Source: a virus. From it: a stretch of DNA of 20,015 bases. Of this stretch, positions 1-7,852 are shown piece by piece. How positions within the stretch are numbered: position 1 is the stretch's first letter; every line of letters starts with the position of its first letter. Location of the stretch: positions 1 through 20,015 of IMG/VR virus record IMGVR_UViG_3300027779_000213; one strand, written 5' to 3'. A program made the translations under genes and the position numbers. The notes under the pieces are model-generated. The model did no database searches and was not told the origin of the DNA. It saw only the letters and a program-made list of their open reading frames with translations.

Positions 1-1274
1 ATTACTTCAGCTATTTTTTTTGATGAGCCACCATAGAGTAGACAATAGTAAAATCTTTTCGCAAGGTCTCTGCTTTCTAGCCCTGCAAGTTTTTGTGTTT
101 CTGTGTGTATGTCTCCATTAAGTGCAATTTTAGCATAAGCACCATTGTCAAACTTAGACATGAAATGGCAAAGAGCCATGACTTCTAAAGATGAAACATC
201 AATTCCTACTAATCGTTTACCTTCTGGTACTGTAAATAATTCTCTACATTCTTTACCAAACGGAACAGTTGTACTTGGAATTTGCCCCAAATTTGGAAAC
301 GAGTGGCTTGCTCTTTGAGTTACACAAGAATTTGTATTACATGTGCCATGAATTTTACCTTTACGTTCATGTTTTAACCATGCTTGTGTACCTGTTGCTA
401 ACTGTGCAATTCTTTTATCTAATAAAAAATGCTCACATAATATCTTAGCTTCAGGGTAATCAAGTTTAGATAATATATTGTCATCTAATTTAGGTTTACC
501 ATCAGGAGTAAATTCTTTTGCTTCCCATTTATATTTATCTTTTAATCTCTTGGCAATGTGATGTCTGCTTGATGGATTAAAAATAGTAATACTATCTTTC
601 AATCTCTTGCCTGTTTTAGTAGACCATCTTTCTTCTGTAATAGGTAAGAATATAGTTTGTAATTCTTCTGCTAACTCAATACGTCTGCTGTTTAATTTTG
701 TATATAATTCCTGTGCTTTATTTTTATCAAAAGTAAAACCATATCTCTCTTGTTTAAATATTATTTGTGCTACTTCATGCTCTAACTCCATAGCTTGTGC
801 TGAATAACCTTTTTTATGTATGACGTTGTATAAAGAATGCGTTACTTCCACATCTTGCACACAATAATCTAGCATTTCAGGTGTAAATGTTTTCCAATCA
901 GTATCTATTTGTTCTTTGTACTTACCAATACGATTACCCCATGCTTTTAATGAGTGTCTGCCTATGCAATCTCTTGGAAAGTCTTTTCTTGAAAAGTCAG
1001 TTTCTCTGATGTCTGAAAAAAGTAATCTTGTTGCTACGATTGTATCAAAAATTTTACCCTTAAATGTAGCGGAAAATAATTTCTCTAAACAAGGAATATC
1101 AAATTTGATAATATTATGACCAATGATTAATTCTGCTTCTTCTAGTTTTTTAACAGCTTCTTTATTGCCTAACTTGTGTATTTCATTTGTATCTATATCT
1201 TTTAATACAATGCAATGTGCAGTGTTGCATTCATCAAGAAATCCATTTGTTTCTATATCAAAGACGTATCTCAA
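1..1274 (-). CDS. T7-like family A DNA polymerase, partial (C-terminus beyond window)
   Basis: Replicative DNA polymerase with a 3'-5' exonuclease domain; 424 codons are visible of the roughly 600-700 usual for the family. Seen: exonuclease motif I FDIET (D6, E8), motif II GHNIIKFD (D59), motif III YCVQD (D141), polymerase motif A GIDVSSLEV (D359), and motif B with R402, K406 and Y410 in SRDLAKRFYYCLLYGG. These match the T7 gp5 pattern (D475; R518, K522, Y526). Motif C (the HD catalytic pair) should lie beyond base 1. The start is read as TTG at 1274, 6-7 bases after AAGAAGG. Its TTGA overlaps the TGA of the upstream gene, so translation is probably coupled. No ATG occurs before motif I, so TTG is the most economical choice. 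It is the last gene visible in the replication operon. Confidence 0.96.
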   Translation of the reverse strand, partial: MRYVFDIETNGFLDECNTAHCIVLKDIDTNEIHKLGNKEAVKKLEEAELIIGHNIIKFDIPCLEKLFSATFKGKIFDTIVATRLLFSDIRETDFSRKDFPRDCIGRHSLKAWGNRIGKYKEQIDTDWKTFTPEMLDYCVQDVEVTHSLYNVIHKKGYSAQAMELEHEVAQIIFKQERYGFTFDKNKAQELYTKLNSRRIELAEELQTIFLPITEERWSTKTGKRLKDSITIFNPSSRHHIAKRLKDKYKWEAKEFTPDGKPKLDDNILSKLDYPEAKILCEHFLLDKRIAQLATGTQAWLKHERKGKIHGTCNTNSCVTQRASHSFPNLGQIPSTTVPFGKECRELFTVPEGKRLVGIDVSSLEVMALCHFMSKFDNGAYAKIALNGDIHTETQKLAGLESRDLAKRFYYCLLYGGSSKKIAEV

Positions 1275-1552
1275 AGTGAGACCTTCTTAATCTTTAATAC
1301 GTTTACTGTAGGTATAGTAGTTACACCTCCCACATCACCTAATGTACCATCAGCATTAAAATTTACATCTGCGGCAACTATATGAACTTCTTTATCTGCT
1401 CTAATAAGCCAACCATTTGAAATACAAATAATAACTTTACTGTTTATCGCTTCTTTTAAACTTAACCACTCTGCTGTACCTGAAATATCTTTCCAGTGTA
1501 AAGAAACAAATGGTGCGTTTAATATCTTTTTATTTATTGTTGGTAATTTCAT
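1271..1552 (-). CDS. small conserved phage protein of unknown function (93 aa)
   Basis: The protein shows the pattern W-K-D near its N-terminus and S-N-G-W-L-I in the middle, followed by a short beta-rich segment (HIVAADV). Proteins with a similar WxD...SxGWLI layout occur in many tailed phages near replication genes, but no function is known to me. The reading frame extends 13 codons upstream, but the ATG at 1552 begins 2 bases after the previous stop and fits the packing of this operon. The 3' end overlaps the TTG start of DNA polymerase. Codon use and AT content resemble the neighbours. Function cannot be assigned. Confidence 0.75.
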   Translation of the reverse strand: MKLPTINKKILNAPFVSLHWKDISGTAEWLSLKEAINSKVIICISNGWLIRADKEVHIVAADVNFNADGTLGDVGGVTTIPTVNVLKIKKVSL

Positions 1553-1554
1553 AA

Positions 1555-1779
1555 TTAATGTAATGTGTTGAGTTGTACTTCGACATTCCAAGCGGCTTCC
1601 TCACCTTTTAATGCCATTGTTGTTAATGTGTCTTGCAACATGTAAGCGGTTTTTAATTTACCCACATGTATGACGACAACTTTGTGTGTTGTTTTGGCTC
1701 TTGATACTGCGTCAGTAACTAAGCCTGTCCAAATCAAAGCATCTTTCTTTTGCTTTGCAGTTGGTTGTTTAAAAATCAT
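1555..1779 (-). CDS. hypothetical protein (74 aa) between helicase and polymerase
   Basis: Begins with ATG inside the last codons of the primase-helicase gene (11-base overlap) and ends 2 bases before the next start, so it is embedded in the replication operon and probably translationally coupled. It is a mixed-charge, soluble-looking protein with a basic N-terminal segment (KQPTAKQKK), a central hydrophobic strand (KVVVIHVG) and a helix rich in alanine and threonine. No signal peptide or membrane segment is present. I do not recognise a family. Position suggests a replication accessory role, which is inference only. Confidence 0.7.
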   Translation of the reverse strand: MIFKQPTAKQKKDALIWTGLVTDAVSRAKTTHKVVVIHVGKLKTAYMLQDTLTTMALKGEEAAWNVEVQLNTLH

Positions 1780-3367
1780 CTAAGACTTCTGCCTTAACTT
1801 CAGTGAGACACCCTGTGTCTAAGTCATACTGTAAAGTACATGCACTGCCTGTTTCACCTGAATAACGATTTTTAAGAATTGTTACTTTAGCTAATTTCTT
1901 ATCTGACTTAATGTCTCTGCTGACAGAAAGTAACATGTCTGAAAGTTGACCAATACTTGCCGACCCTCTAAGAGCATTCATAGTAACTTCTTTACCGTCT
2001 TCGTAGCCTTTATCTCCTTCACTACGTCTAAGGTGAGAAACTAAAATAACTCCTATGCCTGTTTCTTCTACTAATGTTCTTAATTTACTTACAAAATAAT
2101 CTATAAGTTTTCTTTCATCATTTGTGTGTTCATCTCCTAATGCTGACAACGCCATATGTAAGTGGTCTAATATTACAAAGTCCACGTCACATGATTTAGC
2201 CATGTATCTTATTTTAGAGAGCAGGTTATCTGCAACTGTACTGCCAAAGTGATTATACAAATAGAACTTACCACTGCCCACAGTATCGTTAAATGTCTTA
2301 CGTAATTCTTCTTCACTAATGCCCTCTCTAGTTAAGTGTAATGGTTTTTTTAATTCAACTCCCATAATGCCTAAAGCACTACGCTTGATACTTTCTTCTA
2401 ATGCAATGTAGCCAACAGAAAACTTTTGCTTAATTAAATCTAAAGCTACATGACGACAGAAAGAACTTTTACCAACACCACTACCTGCGGTGATAGTTAC
2501 TAACTCTCCTTTTCGTAAACCATGCGTCTTAACATTTAGACATTCAAAAGGGTATTGTGCTGTAACATGTTTTTCTTCTTTCACTACATCATTCCAAATG
2601 TCAGTACCTAAAACTATTCCATCAGGTCTGTAAGGTTTAGCGTCCCACATTGCTCGTGTTAGTTCTGCACTACGTCCTGCAATGTGCATTTCGTTAGCAT
2701 CTTTTAATGGCAGAGTTGCAATCTTGGCTTTATTAGGTGAGAGAAGTTTTGCACATTCTACTGCACTTTTTTTGCCATGTTCGTCTTGGTCAAACATAAA
2801 GACGCAACTCTCATATCCTTCCAAGAATTCGAGAGACTTTTGAATATCTTTTTTTGCACCTGCCGCACCTGATTTAATAGATACTACAGGGAAACGATTT
2901 TGGTTAAGCATGGACATTGTTAATGCGTCCAATTCACCTTCTGTAATGACTAAAATTTTACCTTTGCCACTCCACAAGTGTTGTCCAAATAATCCTGATT
3001 GTTTTGCGTCACCTAACCATTGAAATTCTTTGCTAGGGTATCTTAATTTTTGTGCTACTAAGTTTTTGTCTTTATCATAATAGTTTGCTATTTGACATGG
3101 TCTGCCAAACCAAGAGCCTACTTGATAATTAAATTTCTGTGTTGTTGCTAAATCTATTTTTCTTTTTGGTAACGGAGCAATCTCTCCTGTAATAAAATTT
3201 GTAACTTTATCTGTCTGTGTTTGTGTAGGTGGTGTCAATGTGTTTCCTTTTGTGTGTTTGTTACATGAAAAACAATAAGAATGAGTATCGTACACAGCGT
3301 TTGCGTCACTGCTTCCACAGCTTTCACATGGACTGTGATATAAAAATTCACTTTCAGTTTGGTTCAT
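1769..3367 (-). CDS. T7 gp4-like primase-helicase
   Basis: Bifunctional primase and hexameric replicative helicase, 532 aa, close to T7 gp4 (566 aa). Domains in order: an N-terminal zinc finger with C14, C17, C32 and C35 that recognises the priming site; a TOPRIM primase core with ITEGELDALT (E143) and MFDQDEHGKK (D193, D195); and a RecA-like helicase with Walker A AGSGVGKS (294-301), Walker B FVILD (397-401), ILVSH (441-445), the RGSASIGQLSD segment (467-477) and KNRYSGETG (499-507). The presence of the zinc finger means this is the full-length primase form. T7 also makes a short helicase-only form from an internal start; no clear equivalent was identified. The start ATG at 3367 lies just past the divergent tRNA-Cys. 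Confidence 0.97.
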   Translation of the reverse strand: MNQTESEFLYHSPCESCGSSDANAVYDTHSYCFSCNKHTKGNTLTPPTQTQTDKVTNFITGEIAPLPKRKIDLATTQKFNYQVGSWFGRPCQIANYYDKDKNLVAQKLRYPSKEFQWLGDAKQSGLFGQHLWSGKGKILVITEGELDALTMSMLNQNRFPVVSIKSGAAGAKKDIQKSLEFLEGYESCVFMFDQDEHGKKSAVECAKLLSPNKAKIATLPLKDANEMHIAGRSAELTRAMWDAKPYRPDGIVLGTDIWNDVVKEEKHVTAQYPFECLNVKTHGLRKGELVTITAGSGVGKSSFCRHVALDLIKQKFSVGYIALEESIKRSALGIMGVELKKPLHLTREGISEEELRKTFNDTVGSGKFYLYNHFGSTVADNLLSKIRYMAKSCDVDFVILDHLHMALSALGDEHTNDERKLIDYFVSKLRTLVEETGIGVILVSHLRRSEGDKGYEDGKEVTMNALRGSASIGQLSDMLLSVSRDIKSDKKLAKVTILKNRYSGETGSACTLQYDLDTGCLTEVKAEVLDDF

Positions 3368-3403
3368 AATGTAATAATTTGGGTTTTTAATTTTAGAAAT
3401 TTT

Positions 3404-3477
3404 GGCATTGTGGCGGAATGGTTACGCAGTGGATTGCAAATCTACCTATCCCAGTTCGATTCTGGGCAATGCCTCCA
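3404..3477 (+). tRNA. tRNA-Cys (GCA) with encoded CCA
   Basis: Folds into a complete cloverleaf: acceptor stem GGCATTG with CAATGCC (7/7 pairs), D stem GCG/CGC, anticodon stem GTGGA/TCTAC (one G-T pair) around the loop TTGCAAA with anticodon GCA (3436-3438), a 4-base variable loop, and T stem CCCAG/CTGGG around TTCGATT. The discriminator is T3474 and CCA is encoded at 3475-3477. It is the only convincing plus-strand gene in the window and lies between primase-helicase and amidase, both minus. No strong host promoter is visible upstream; a weak TAATAAT occurs at 3372. Its anticodon arm closely matches the candidate attP at 7865-7880. Confidence 0.95.
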
Positions 3478-3570
3478 ATAGGTTTGAGGTAACTTCAGTC
3501 TCCCTCCATTACCCCATATCAGGGCAGAGCAAGGCTACTATGTGATTTCTCTTGATGCCCATAAACGACA

Positions 3571-3600
3571 AAGCCCTCAACTATTTCTAGCAAAGGGCTT
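3571..3600 (-). terminator. hairpin after amidase gene, possible terminator
   Basis: AAGCCCT (3571-3577) and AGGGCTT (3594-3600) form a perfect 7-bp stem with a 16-base loop, 12 bases beyond the amidase stop. In the minus direction it is followed only by TTTGTC, so as a terminator it is weak. It could reduce rather than block read-through into primase-helicase, or separate it from plus-strand transcription of the tRNA. Confidence 0.45.
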
Positions 3601-3612
3601 CATCTACAAACA

Positions 3613-4038
3613 CTATGTCAACAACTCTGAAACATCAAAGTTGGGACACAGAATGGAGTTTGCCACATCTCTGTGACCCACAACGCTGACTGTATACTTC
3701 TGTTTCAACTCTTTTACAAGATTTACCAACGAGGTATATTGTTTGAACGTGTAGTTACAGTCAGGTTTATTTTCTATGGACTTGCCTCCTATAAGACAAA
3801 CACCAATAGAATTTTTGTTAGTAATGTCAGGATTACCTTCAACATGAACTCCTGATAAAAGAATGTCTCTACCTTCTTGAACTGTGCCGTCACGTTTAAT
3901 AACATAATGGAACGCACAAGAAAATAATCCTTTTTTTCTATGTTCTGTATCTAAATCCTTAACATCTAAATTCTCTTTTGGAGCAGTGTGACTTGCATGT
4001 ATTATAACGTAAGAAGTTTCTTTTCTTTGATTACTCAT
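3613..4038 (-). CDS. T7 gp3.5-like N-acetylmuramoyl-L-alanine amidase
   Basis: Zinc amidase that cuts the bond between N-acetylmuramic acid and L-alanine in peptidoglycan. Counting residues from the GTG at 4044 (two codons upstream), the expected zinc ligands are H16 (VIIHASHT), H124 (VVGHRDV) and C133 (ILCPNFDV), with Y47 in the FHYVIKRDG strand. All match the T7 lysozyme pattern, and the 141-aa length is close to T7's 151. I prefer ATG at 4038, because GGAG lies about 6 bases upstream and it makes an ATGA overlap with the endonuclease stop. In T7 the same protein also binds and inhibits the phage RNA polymerase; whether it does here is unknown. There is no signal peptide, as in T7, so export would need a holin. 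Confidence 0.95.
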   Translation of the reverse strand: MSNQRKETSYVIIHASHTAPKENLDVKDLDTEHRKKGLFSCAFHYVIKRDGTVQEGRDILLSGVHVEGNPDITNKNSIGVCLIGGKSIENKPDCNYTFKQYTSLVNLVKELKQKYTVSVVGHRDVANSILCPNFDVSELLT

Positions 4039-4445
4039 ATCCACTCCAGTGGTATGTGTTTATCCGCATGTTTAAATCCATACTTATCGCACCACATGGC
4101 GTAAGTCGTTGCAGATTTTTTAGATATTCTACTTCTTGAATTACTAAATATAAATCTAATGTCTAATTTTGGGTGTTGCTCTTTTACTAATCTCATCTTC
4201 TGTCTATCAGCAGAAGTAAACAAACCTTTTGTTTCTATGAAAATGTCTTTGTCTGTTAAATGAAAGTCAGGGGTGTAAGTATGTGATTTCTCAGGTTTAG
4301 TATATTTCAACTTAACCTTTTCATACTCATACTTTACACTATTAGCTTTTAACTCTTGTGAGATTGCTATTTCTAGCCCTGACCTGAAGCCATATTTCAA
4401 ACCAACTTTATTAAAAGTCTGTGTTTGTTTGTGACTGTACTTCAT
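4035..4445 (-). CDS. T7 endonuclease I-like Holliday junction resolvase
   Basis: Structure-specific endonuclease (T7 gp3 family) that cleaves branched DNA and helps degrade host DNA. The fold signature is present in order: FRSGLE near the N-terminus (catalytic E), YTPDFHL (catalytic D), FIETKGLF (catalytic E-x-K), then the basic tail segment IRFIFSNSRSRISKKS and a C-terminal KYGFKHADKHIPLEW. The 136-aa length from ATG 4445 is close to T7's 149. The frame stays open another 29 codons upstream, but those codons lie inside the SSB gene and have no counterpart in the family. The overlap with the SSB 3' end is therefore 35 bases, and the downstream overlap with the amidase is ATGA. Confidence 0.95.
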   Translation of the reverse strand: MKYSHKQTQTFNKVGLKYGFRSGLEIAISQELKANSVKYEYEKVKLKYTKPEKSHTYTPDFHLTDKDIFIETKGLFTSADRQKMRLVKEQHPKLDIRFIFSNSRSRISKKSATTYAMWCDKYGFKHADKHIPLEWI

Positions 4446-5028
4446 TTTCAAATGACTTGTCTTCTGGTGCAACGTAACCATCTTCAACTTTATCAAAGCC
4501 ATGTCCTGCTGAATTTGCATTTCCACCTTCAACTAATTTAGTTATTTGCACTGCTCTTAATCTTAATGAAACTCCTGCACCTGCCATTGCCGTAAAGTAC
4601 GGTATCAACTCAGCAGATACTTTCATCTCACTCCCAGACCAAATATTAATATCTGTCATGGGCTTACCTTGACTGTCAAAGATTGCAACTTTGTTTGGAA
4701 TAACTTTTCCATCTTTAGTTATAATTTTTGCTTTAGTTTTGAATTTAAAGATTACATTTCCAGTTGGTTTTCCTTCAATATATTCTTCTTCAAAAGGTAA
4801 GTTTGCTTTCTTAACTTCTTTGCCTTTAGATTTCTCTGCACCTAAAGCCATAGCTTTCTTAACTTCTTCATTAATGCTGTTAGTGATTTCTAATCCCTCT
4901 TTTGCATTAACAATTAAGTTTGTCTTATAATGTCCTGTCTCATCAAATTTTGTGTCAGGGACATTTAACCAACAAAATTGAGATACACCTACTGGTGTCA
5001 CAATTTTTGCATAGTTCATTTTACTCAT
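4411..5028 (-). CDS. gp2.5-like single-stranded DNA-binding protein
   Basis: A 205-aa protein with the character of the T7 gp2.5 family: a beta-rich OB-fold core with conserved aromatic and glycine positions (for example GNVIFKFKTKA and VSLRLRAVQITKL) and an acidic, disordered C-terminal tail ending in aspartate-phenylalanine (TNTDF). In T7 the acidic tail with terminal F contacts the polymerase and helicase. Order and neighbours (SSB, endonuclease I, amidase, primase-helicase, polymerase) follow T7. ATG 5028 overlaps the stop of the small upstream gene. A second in-frame ATG at 5019, two bases after that stop, is an equally possible start. Confidence 0.88.
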   Translation of the reverse strand: MSKMNYAKIVTPVGVSQFCWLNVPDTKFDETGHYKTNLIVNAKEGLEITNSINEEVKKAMALGAEKSKGKEVKKANLPFEEEYIEGKPTGNVIFKFKTKAKIITKDGKVIPNKVAIFDSQGKPMTDINIWSGSEMKVSAELIPYFTAMAGAGVSLRLRAVQITKLVEGGNANSAGHGFDKVEDGYVAPEDKSFENEVQSQTNTDF

Positions 5029-5143
5029 CTTCTTCGTCCTTTGTTATTGGTTCTATTATCTCTCCGTCAATTACTCGTGCCACTAGAACGTCTAATGGTT
5101 GGTAATCGGCAGGATAATCTTTGTCGTACTTACGTCTATCCAT
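5021..5143 (-). CDS. small acidic protein (40 aa) upstream of SSB
   Basis: An open frame of 40 codons begins with ATG at 5143, seven bases after a good ribosome site (AGGAG), and ends at TAA overlapping the SSB start. The protein begins with a basic tyrosine-rich segment (MDRRKYDKDYP) and ends in a run of acidic residues (TKDEEDE). It has no membrane segment. It is the first gene after the phage-promoter candidate at 5170, so it would be the first product of that transcript. Family and function are not recognised. Confidence 0.7.
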   Translation of the reverse strand: MDRRKYDKDYPADYQPLDVLVARVIDGEIIEPITKDEEDE

Positions 5144-5169
5144 TCGTATCTCCTGTGTGTTTGTTATTT

Positions 5170-5195
5170 ACTATGATGGGTACTTTATTAAACTA
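5170..5195 (-). promoter_or_regulatory. candidate phage RNA polymerase promoter (replication genes)
   Basis: On the minus strand this reads AATAAAGTACCCATCATAG, sharing AAAGTWCCCWTYATAG with sites at 7715 and 12272. The end ATAG resembles the initiation end of T7-family promoters (CTATAG). It lies between the RNA polymerase terminator and the SSB operon, where a T7 phage has class II promoters. Assignment rests on repetition and placement only. Confidence 0.6.
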
Positions 5196-5210
5196 TCCGC
5201 AAACGGATAG
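5193..5210 (-). terminator. terminator hairpin after RNA polymerase gene
   Basis: CTATCCG and CGGATAG form a perfect 7-bp stem with a 4-base loop, starting 2-3 bases past the RNA polymerase stop. It is followed on the minus strand by TTTAAT. It would separate RNA polymerase transcription from the replication operon, whose own promoter candidate begins immediately downstream. Confidence 0.65.
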
Positions 5211-5212
5211 GT

Positions 5213-7669
5213 TTAGGCAAAGAAAAACTTAGCTTTTTCTAGTAAACTAATATCCAATGAACCCTTTTCAGGCACATCAGGTAGAGTTTTCCTTAACTTC
5301 TCAGGTAATTGTTTTTCAACATCATCTTTAAAGTCTTGCAGTACGTCATGTTTAGTAAAGATATTCATAAAAGCCTTTCTTATGCTTATGTTAAGTTTAT
5401 CAATGTCACACGCATTCGTAGCGTAACTATCATGCACATTACAAAAGTTTTCTATTCCTGCTTCTTTTGCAATATTTACAGTTTCAACCATACAAGCACT
5501 GTCGATTGAGTGAACAAGGTTTGGTGCTACCGCATTACGCATTCTAAGTTTATCTGTTAAGTCAGTCTCAGTATTAATACGAGGTTTGATAACTTCTCCC
5601 ATCAACATTGCTTTAACTCTTTTAGATTTCATTTCAGGATAACTTTGAAATACAGGAAATCCAACAGGTGTAACCCAAGTGATTGGCAGTTGTTCTTTAG
5701 ACACAATTTTAGCTATGTCTTGAAGATACTTCATACCACTTCTAGCAGACGTTAAATTGTCTCCTATACTGTCCCAAATAACACTAGATAGATAACTTGC
5801 AGGTTTGAACATGTCATTTTCAAATGGGTGCATTTCTCCTTTATCTTTTCTTTTAGTTAAATCTTCCACCACAAAATCTGTGCAAGAAAATCTAGTAGAG
5901 CCATAACAGATAGTCATAATACTTCTTTTAGTAGTAGTACGTTTAACTCCATAGTCTAACCATGCTTGTGCATAAGGCTTACCTTCGGCTACATCTAATT
6001 TAAGTTTTTTATTAACTGTGTTTGCTACTAATTGGTAGATGTCTTGTGGTTTTTCTACTGGCAATAAATTAACCATCTCTCCTGCTTTAGCGTCTTTTAA
6101 CATTAAAGAATAAATTTGAAGACCATTACAAGAGCCATCAACATTAATAGGTATATAAGAAATAAAGCCTTCACCTTCTTTAAGGTATCTAGCCCATTCA
6201 TCACAAAATGCTAAAAATTGAAAAGCATTCCCTGCGTCTTCCCATTGTCTATTAGTTAATGGGTCTTCCGCACAAGCTACAATCATAGCTTCATTATCTT
6301 TAGTCCACTTTTCTCTAGCTTCAAATGTTATCTTATCTTCTCCATACATATTAGCACCATGCACAGCTAACCAAAAGATACCTCTATTCTCTGTAGTGAT
6401 AGGCTTACCTTTAGCAAAATTTAATAATGCTTTAGCACCATTGATAGATTGATAATTAAGAAACGCAGGAACACAATAGGCTCTTCCTCTAAAGTCTAAT
6501 TGTATTGGAAAGAATAAAGTAGCAAAGTTTTTAAACTTATCTGCTAACCAAATTATTTTTGCAAACAATAACCTTTTAGAAAACATACGGTTATTCTCTG
6601 TGTGAATAATTACAGCTTCCTTCTTCCATGATTTTCTACTGATGTCATTAGTATCAATATCATGTGGTTTATTGGGTATCTCTTTGTTCTTAGTTGAGGG
6701 CATTCCCCCCATAGACATTCCTCTATCCCACGCTTGTTTCATCACATCTAAGATAAAATGATTAATTTTATAAGCTGTGGATTGCATAGCATTAACCGCA
6801 TTATAAACCTGTGGCATTTCAAAGTTTTGCAACTCCTTTTGGAACAGTTTTTTGCCTAAACCATGTTGTTTAACAAGGTTTAATTCAGGTAGTTCCTTAG
6901 TCCAATAACCGCCTCCTACAGTGCTGTCCCACGACTTACAGGGCATTACAGTGGGCATATACTCAGGGTTTAGGAGTTCATTAAAGGTATTTCTCTCTTT
7001 AATCCAATCTCTAGTTTTTTGTGTCTGTTTGATAACTTTAGTCTTTTTATGCTTAACAGTTTCAGTCTTAATTTCAATCATACCTGTGGCATATATCATT
7101 AGTTCAATCAAACGTAGTCCAACGTGTAATTTCTCTGGTGTAGTCCATTCTTCCCATTTCATTACTTCGTCTCGTTTAGCACTCTCTTTTAGTTTTCTTC
7201 TTTTATAAGTATAGTTCCAACTTCTTCTATCTAAATCTTGACGTACTGTTTGGTATAACTCTGGGTTTAATAGCTTGAAATTTTTCAGTGCTATTTCAGT
7301 TTCTACTTTACCACCTAATGTTATGCAGGTAGCAGTTAACGGTCTATTTTGGGTGATTGTATTTATGATTGATTTGGCTGTGATAAGTGCCAGAATTTCT
7401 GGTTCAACTTCACAAATTTTAATGAATGCTAAAGGTGGCTTTTTAACAATATTTTTTGAGGTGTCTTCTATCCATTGGGCTATCTCCATAGCTAAAGGTC
7501 TAATGGTATTAGCAACCATTACTTTACCATAAGAGGTAACACTTTCTTCTTCTCGGATTATATGAGATTGTAACCTAGTGTTAGTCCTATGGACACCGGA
7601 GGCAGACATATCTTTTTCGTTGGCTTGTTGGTCTTTGAACGTAGGTAGGGCTTCTATTAATTTAGACAT
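5213..7669 (-). CDS. T7-like single-subunit RNA polymerase
   Basis: DNA-dependent RNA polymerase of the T7 family, 818 aa (T7: 883), which transcribes middle and late phage genes from phage-specific promoters. Key residues are visible: DFRGRAY (392-398, T7 DWRGRVY); motif A VDGSCNGLQ with catalytic D511; motif B RTTTKRSIMTICYG with K581 and Y589; and motif C NVHDSY with catalytic D747. The C-terminus ends FFFA, reminiscent of the FAFA end of T7 RNAP, where the C-terminal carboxylate lies near the active site. ATG 7669 follows AGGAGT at about 7 bases. A candidate phage promoter sits 46 bases upstream, suggesting autogenous transcription, and a hairpin terminator follows the stop. Adjacency to an integrase gene is typical of temperate T7-like marine phages. 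Confidence 0.97.
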   Translation of the reverse strand: MSKLIEALPTFKDQQANEKDMSASGVHRTNTRLQSHIIREEESVTSYGKVMVANTIRPLAMEIAQWIEDTSKNIVKKPPLAFIKICEVEPEILALITAKSIINTITQNRPLTATCITLGGKVETEIALKNFKLLNPELYQTVRQDLDRRSWNYTYKRRKLKESAKRDEVMKWEEWTTPEKLHVGLRLIELMIYATGMIEIKTETVKHKKTKVIKQTQKTRDWIKERNTFNELLNPEYMPTVMPCKSWDSTVGGGYWTKELPELNLVKQHGLGKKLFQKELQNFEMPQVYNAVNAMQSTAYKINHFILDVMKQAWDRGMSMGGMPSTKNKEIPNKPHDIDTNDISRKSWKKEAVIIHTENNRMFSKRLLFAKIIWLADKFKNFATLFFPIQLDFRGRAYCVPAFLNYQSINGAKALLNFAKGKPITTENRGIFWLAVHGANMYGEDKITFEAREKWTKDNEAMIVACAEDPLTNRQWEDAGNAFQFLAFCDEWARYLKEGEGFISYIPINVDGSCNGLQIYSLMLKDAKAGEMVNLLPVEKPQDIYQLVANTVNKKLKLDVAEGKPYAQAWLDYGVKRTTTKRSIMTICYGSTRFSCTDFVVEDLTKRKDKGEMHPFENDMFKPASYLSSVIWDSIGDNLTSARSGMKYLQDIAKIVSKEQLPITWVTPVGFPVFQSYPEMKSKRVKAMLMGEVIKPRINTETDLTDKLRMRNAVAPNLVHSIDSACMVETVNIAKEAGIENFCNVHDSYATNACDIDKLNISIRKAFMNIFTKHDVLQDFKDDVEKQLPEKLRKTLPDVPEKGSLDISLLEKAKFFFA

Positions 7670-7714
7670 ATTTATAACTCCTGTTTATGTGTGTTATGTT
7701 TTTGGGATTGGGTA

Positions 7715-7740
7715 TCTATAAAGGGTACTTTTATAATTAT
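7715..7740 (-). promoter_or_regulatory. candidate phage RNA polymerase promoter upstream of RNAP gene
   Basis: Minus-strand reading contains TTATAAAAGTACCCTTTATAG; it matches the 12272 site at about 23 of 26 positions and the 5170 site more weakly. It lies about 45 bases upstream of the RNA polymerase start. It is also within 130 bases of the candidate attP, so in a prophage it would stay next to its gene. Confidence 0.6.
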
Positions 7741-7852
7741 GTAACCGTAGGATTGGTGTACAATTTAGGGTTCGTCCTTTGGCACATTTTTTGAACAGTG
7801 CTAAAGAATAGTTGAGTGTTTACGTATCTTATTGACGATAATACATGCAGTG

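Noticed and set aside
4445-4532. 29-codon N-terminal extension of endonuclease I
   Set aside because: It lies within the SSB coding region in another frame, and T7-family endonuclease I begins close to the FRSGLE motif.
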